Shown in pieces: positions 52,319-54,220 of a stretch of DNA of 54,220 bases. Within the stretch, counting starts at the first letter, position 1; every line of letters starts with the position of its first letter. The DNA is from JARYLZ01 sp964388275 (GTDB lineage: Bacteria; Bacteroidota; Ignavibacteria; SZUA-365). A program made the position numbers and the translations under genes. The DNA lies in assembly GCA_964388275.1 (NCBI GenBank), contig CAYLZD010000029.1, positions 1-54,220 of the forward strand. The letters are read 5' to 3'. Under the pieces are notes generated by a model. The model worked only from the letters and a program-made list of their open reading frames with translations. It was not told the DNA's origin and did no database searches.

Positions 52319-53587
52319 ATGATTCCAACCAACATCCGCTTCACCTGCGTCGATCGATTTCTTAAATACGTAGGTTACGACACTCAATCCTCCGAGAATT
52401 CCGAGACTTTTCCCAGCACTCTGAAGCAGCTCGTGCTAGGGGAAGAGCTCGTGAAGGAAATGCGGGACATGGGCTTGCAGGACGCCGAGATGGACGAATA
52501 CGGCTATGTGACGACCACCATACCGGCCACGACGGACAAGTTGGATGTTCCCGTGATCGGTTTTATCGCGCATATGGATACTTCCCCGGAAGTGTCGGGT
52601 GAAAACGTGAAGCCGATTCTGCACGAGAATTACGGCGGCGCCGACATCGTTCTGCCCGCGGATCCCTCCATCGTGATAAGCGTCGCCGACAATCCCGAAC
52701 TGGCCGGGAAAAAGGGCGAAACCATCATCACCGCGGACGGCACTACTCTTCTCGGCGCCGACAATAAATCAGGCATCGCGGAGATTCTCGACGCGGCGCA
52801 GTATCTGCTCGAGCATCCGGAAATCAAACACGGCACGATCCGCATCTGCATTACTCCCGATGAGGAAGTCGGGCAGGGGACGAGGCACTTCGACGTACAG
52901 AAATTCGGAGCGAAATTCGCGTACACCGTCGACGGCGAGCAGCTCGGCGCCATAGAAAATGAAACTTTCTGCGCCGACAGCATGACTGTCGTCTTCAAGG
53001 GCGTCAACATCCATCCGGGTTTTGCTAAGGGTAAGATGGTGAACAGCATCAAGATTGCGGCCGCGTTCATCGACAAACTGCCGAAAGACAGGCTTTCGCC
53101 CGAGACCACGGCGGACAAGGAAGGTTATGTGCACCCATACGTCCTCAGCGGCGGGATCGAGGAAACGTCGGTCAAATTCCTTCTGCGTTCCTTCGAAACC
53201 GACGAGTTGCGGGAGCAGGAAAAGCTTATCCGGAAACTGGCCGGGGAGACGGTTGCTCAATTCCCGAAAGCGTCCGTGGAATTCAAGGTGGAGGAATCCT
53301 ACCGCAACATGCGCTTCATTCTCGACCAGCACCCTGAAGTGCTCGAACACGCGCGCATCGCGATGGAGCGCATCGGCGTCAAACCGCATTTCGGAAGCAT
53401 ACGCGGCGGGACCGACGGTGCGCGGTTGTCATACATGGGCCTGCCCTGTCCGAATATCTTCGCCGGCGAGCACAGTTTTCACAGCAAGCGCGAGTGGATC
53501 AGTGTTCAGGACATGCAGAAGGCCGTGCTGGCGCTGATCAATATCGCTATGGTGTGGGAGGAGGGACACAACAACGTAGCGATGTGA
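52319..53587 (+). CDS. pepT: peptidase T (tripeptide aminopeptidase)
   Basis: 422 residues, normal length. Metal ligands and catalytic acids of the M20 family are visible: His85 and Asp87 in GFIAHMDTSPE, Asp148 in LLGADNKSG, the general base Glu182/183 in TPDEEVGQG, Asp205 in YTVDGE and a C-terminal His in FAGEHSFHS. The dimerisation domain lies between about 210 and 320. It removes the N-terminal residue of tripeptides with two zinc ions in the cytoplasm. It follows the permease gene by 66 bases that contain simple CTTCAC repeats; co-transcription is possible. Confidence 0.95.
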   Translation: MIPTNIRFTCVDRFLKYVGYDTQSSENSETFPSTLKQLVLGEELVKEMRDMGLQDAEMDEYGYVTTTIPATTDKLDVPVIGFIAHMDTSPEVSGENVKPILHENYGGADIVLPADPSIVISVADNPELAGKKGETIITADGTTLLGADNKSGIAEILDAAQYLLEHPEIKHGTIRICITPDEEVGQGTRHFDVQKFGAKFAYTVDGEQLGAIENETFCADSMTVVFKGVNIHPGFAKGKMVNSIKIAAAFIDKLPKDRLSPETTADKEGYVHPYVLSGGIEETSVKFLLRSFETDELREQEKLIRKLAGETVAQFPKASVEFKVEESYRNMRFILDQHPEVLEHARIAMERIGVKPHFGSIRGGTDGARLSYMGLPCPNIFAGEHSFHSKREWISVQDMQKAVLALINIAMVWEEGHNNVAM

Positions 53588-53613
53588 GAACCTGAGATCG
53601 GAGCTCGATTTCG

Positions 53614-53718
53614 ATGGATGAGAAGAAGAAGTTGGTCCAGGACCTGCCCTACGCCTTCGAGTTCCTCGAAAGACTGTTGCCGGCGTTGGATATTCACGCG
53701 GAATCCGCCGTGGAATAG
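53614..53718 (+). CDS. possible 34-residue protein after pepT
   Basis: ATG at 53614 with GGAG about ten bases upstream. The product is short and mixed charged/hydrophobic (MDEKKKLVQDLPYAFEF, ending DIHAESAVE) and would form one amphipathic helix. I do not recognise it. It could equally be chance. Confidence 0.3.
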   Translation: MDEKKKLVQDLPYAFEFLERLLPALDIHAESAVE

Positions 53719-53736
53719 GCTTGATGACTGGTGGTC

Positions 53737-53770
53737 TTGACTTTTAGCGGCAATTCATTAAATTAAATAT
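53737..53770 (+). promoter_or_regulatory. possible promoter of the small RNA
   Basis: TTGACT (53737-53742) followed by an AT-rich stretch (TTAAATTAAATAT, 53758-53770). Several -10 choices exist and none is exact. Confidence 0.35.
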
Positions 53771-53856
53771 CGCCAACTGCCCCGGTCTCGGCCCTCCCTA
53801 CCGGGATCGGAACAAACGCATGGCAAACCGCTCAGTCCCACTGAGCGGTTTTTTTT
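53771..53856 (+). ncRNA. candidate small RNA (about 85 nt)
   Basis: No ORF covers this part. It contains a hairpin CCCGGT, 13 bases, ACCGGG (about 53782-53806), a single-stranded GGAACAAACGCATGGC stretch and a strong terminator, after a promoter-like element. I looked for SRP, 6S and GEMM riboswitch signatures and did not find a match. A stand-alone sRNA or the leader of a removed gene both fit. Confidence 0.35.
53825..53856 (+). terminator. strong intrinsic terminator
   Basis: A 12-bp perfect stem AAACCGCTCAGT / ACTGAGCGGTTT with loop CCC, followed by TTTTT. Confidence 0.9.
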
Positions 53857-54010
53857 CATCGACGAGCTTCCGGAAACTGCTGAACCGTGGCCTCCGGGGG
53901 TAGCGGCACCTGCGACGAGACAGTTGAAGGGATTGCCTCAAGAAGCACAAAGAACACAAATACTTTGTGCCATTTGTGCCGTTTGCGGCTGATACCATGA
54001 TCCGTGGTTA

Positions 54011-54042
54011 TTGATCCGGAGACCGCGCGAGGCTTATCTTTG
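54011..54042 (+). promoter_or_regulatory. promoter TTG-21-TATCTTTG near the right end
   Basis: TTG (54011-54013), 21 bases, TATCTTTG (54035-54042), an exact match to TAnnTTTG. It precedes the last ATG of the window. Confidence 0.55.
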
Positions 54043-54086
54043 CGGAAGCAGAACTTTTGCTTCAAACCGCGCAAACGAAGGACTCC

Positions 54087-54220
54087 ATGATTCCGACATG
54101 TTTGTATTTTAATCCCCGGCGGCCCCCACTAGGGGGGGGGGGGGGGGGGGGCCGGGAGGGGGGGGGGGGGTGGGGGGGGGGGGGCATGGGGGGGCTGGAG
54201 TGTGGGGGTCGGGGGGCGGC
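54087..54220 (+). CDS. start of a cut-off gene before the poly-G end
   Basis: ATG at 54087 with AAGGA six bases upstream and a promoter 45 bases before. Only about 15 codons (MIPTCLYFNP and a few more) can be trusted before the sequence turns into a G-run at 54132. No family can be assigned. Confidence 0.3.
   Translation, partial: MIPTCLYFNPRRPPLGGGGGGGREGGGGWGGGGMGGLECGGRGA
54132..54220. other. low-complexity G-run, probably a sequencing/assembly artefact
   Basis: Nearly every base is G, with scattered single A, T or C. This is not a tract one expects in a genome and is typical of two-colour Illumina reads that ran out of signal at a contig end. Do not interpret it biologically. Confidence 0.85.

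Noticed and set aside
53771..53856. possible c-di-GMP (GEMM) riboswitch or 6S RNA
   Set aside because: GCAAACC is present but the GACGCAAAGCC part of GEMM is missing, and no 6S-like central bubble or SRP tetraloop motif was found.

Overview
The window looks like a contig end from a member of the Bacteroidota / Chlorobiota / Ignavibacteriota (FCB) radiation with a moderately GC-rich genome. Four things point there. Many secreted proteins end in a type IX secretion system (T9SS) sorting domain (an FPNP-like start, then a short beta-rich tail ending in Arg or Lys). There is a two-component-regulator-type beta-propeller sensor. Several promoters fit the TTG-(19-21)-TAnnTTTG pattern of this group. 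Families such as DUF4846 and the ZnuD-like TonB receptor locus are also typical. I saw no rRNA or tRNA gene.

Layout. 1-4.2 kb, minus strand: the 5' part of an outer-membrane-type protein, a T9SS cargo pseudogene with three lesions, a YbjN-like protein, a membrane anti-sigma factor with TPRs and a sigma-factor-like protein. 4.5-8.4 kb, minus: a large secreted TPR-CHAT protease preceded by a 10-codon leader ORF; with the sigma/anti-sigma pair it forms a plausible protease-signalling module. 8.7-11.0 kb, plus: a pentaheme cytochrome with fibronectin and T9SS domains. 11.4-14.4 kb: an AT-richer accessory patch with a pentatricopeptide-repeat (PPR) protein, which is rare in bacteria, a quinone-oxidoreductase-like dehydrogenase and a decayed tyrosine recombinase. 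14.8-19.3 kb: a giant Cys-rich DUF11-type surface protein. 19.4-22.7 kb, minus: an overlapping pair of conserved envelope proteins.

22.8-26 kb: two decayed group II intron copies in the same orientation flank a low-GC two-gene insert (a 68-aa protein and a BNR-propeller T9SS protein). Both intron copies share one internal deletion that fuses the start of the maturase to its end. 26.2-32.7 kb: another T9SS protein, a DUF4846 protein, an MgtC/DUF4010 membrane protein, ybaB-recR, a methyltransferase and two tandem lipoproteins. 32.9-39.7 kb, plus: a propeller-Y_Y_Y-SpoIIE phosphatase sensor, a 2[4Fe-4S] ferredoxin, a tandem universal stress protein and a cation/proton antiporter fused to a PTS EIIA-like domain. 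39.8-40.8 kb, minus: two overlapping Y1 (HUH) transposase-family genes, the second without its catalytic Tyr. 41-47 kb, minus: aconitase and a matrixin-like T9SS metalloprotease. 47.4-50.9 kb, minus: a probable metal-uptake locus (His/Cys-rich small protein, ZnuD-like TonB receptor, metal-binding-like lipoprotein). 51-53.6 kb, plus: a MacB-type permease and peptidase T, followed by a candidate small RNA.

The last ~90 bases are almost pure G and look like a sequencing or assembly artefact. The core genes (aconitase, recR-ybaB, pepT, ferredoxin) are ordinary housekeeping genes. The accessory material (CHAT/sigma module, PPR protein, intron relics, tandem Y1 transposases, metal locus) is where the interesting signals lie.
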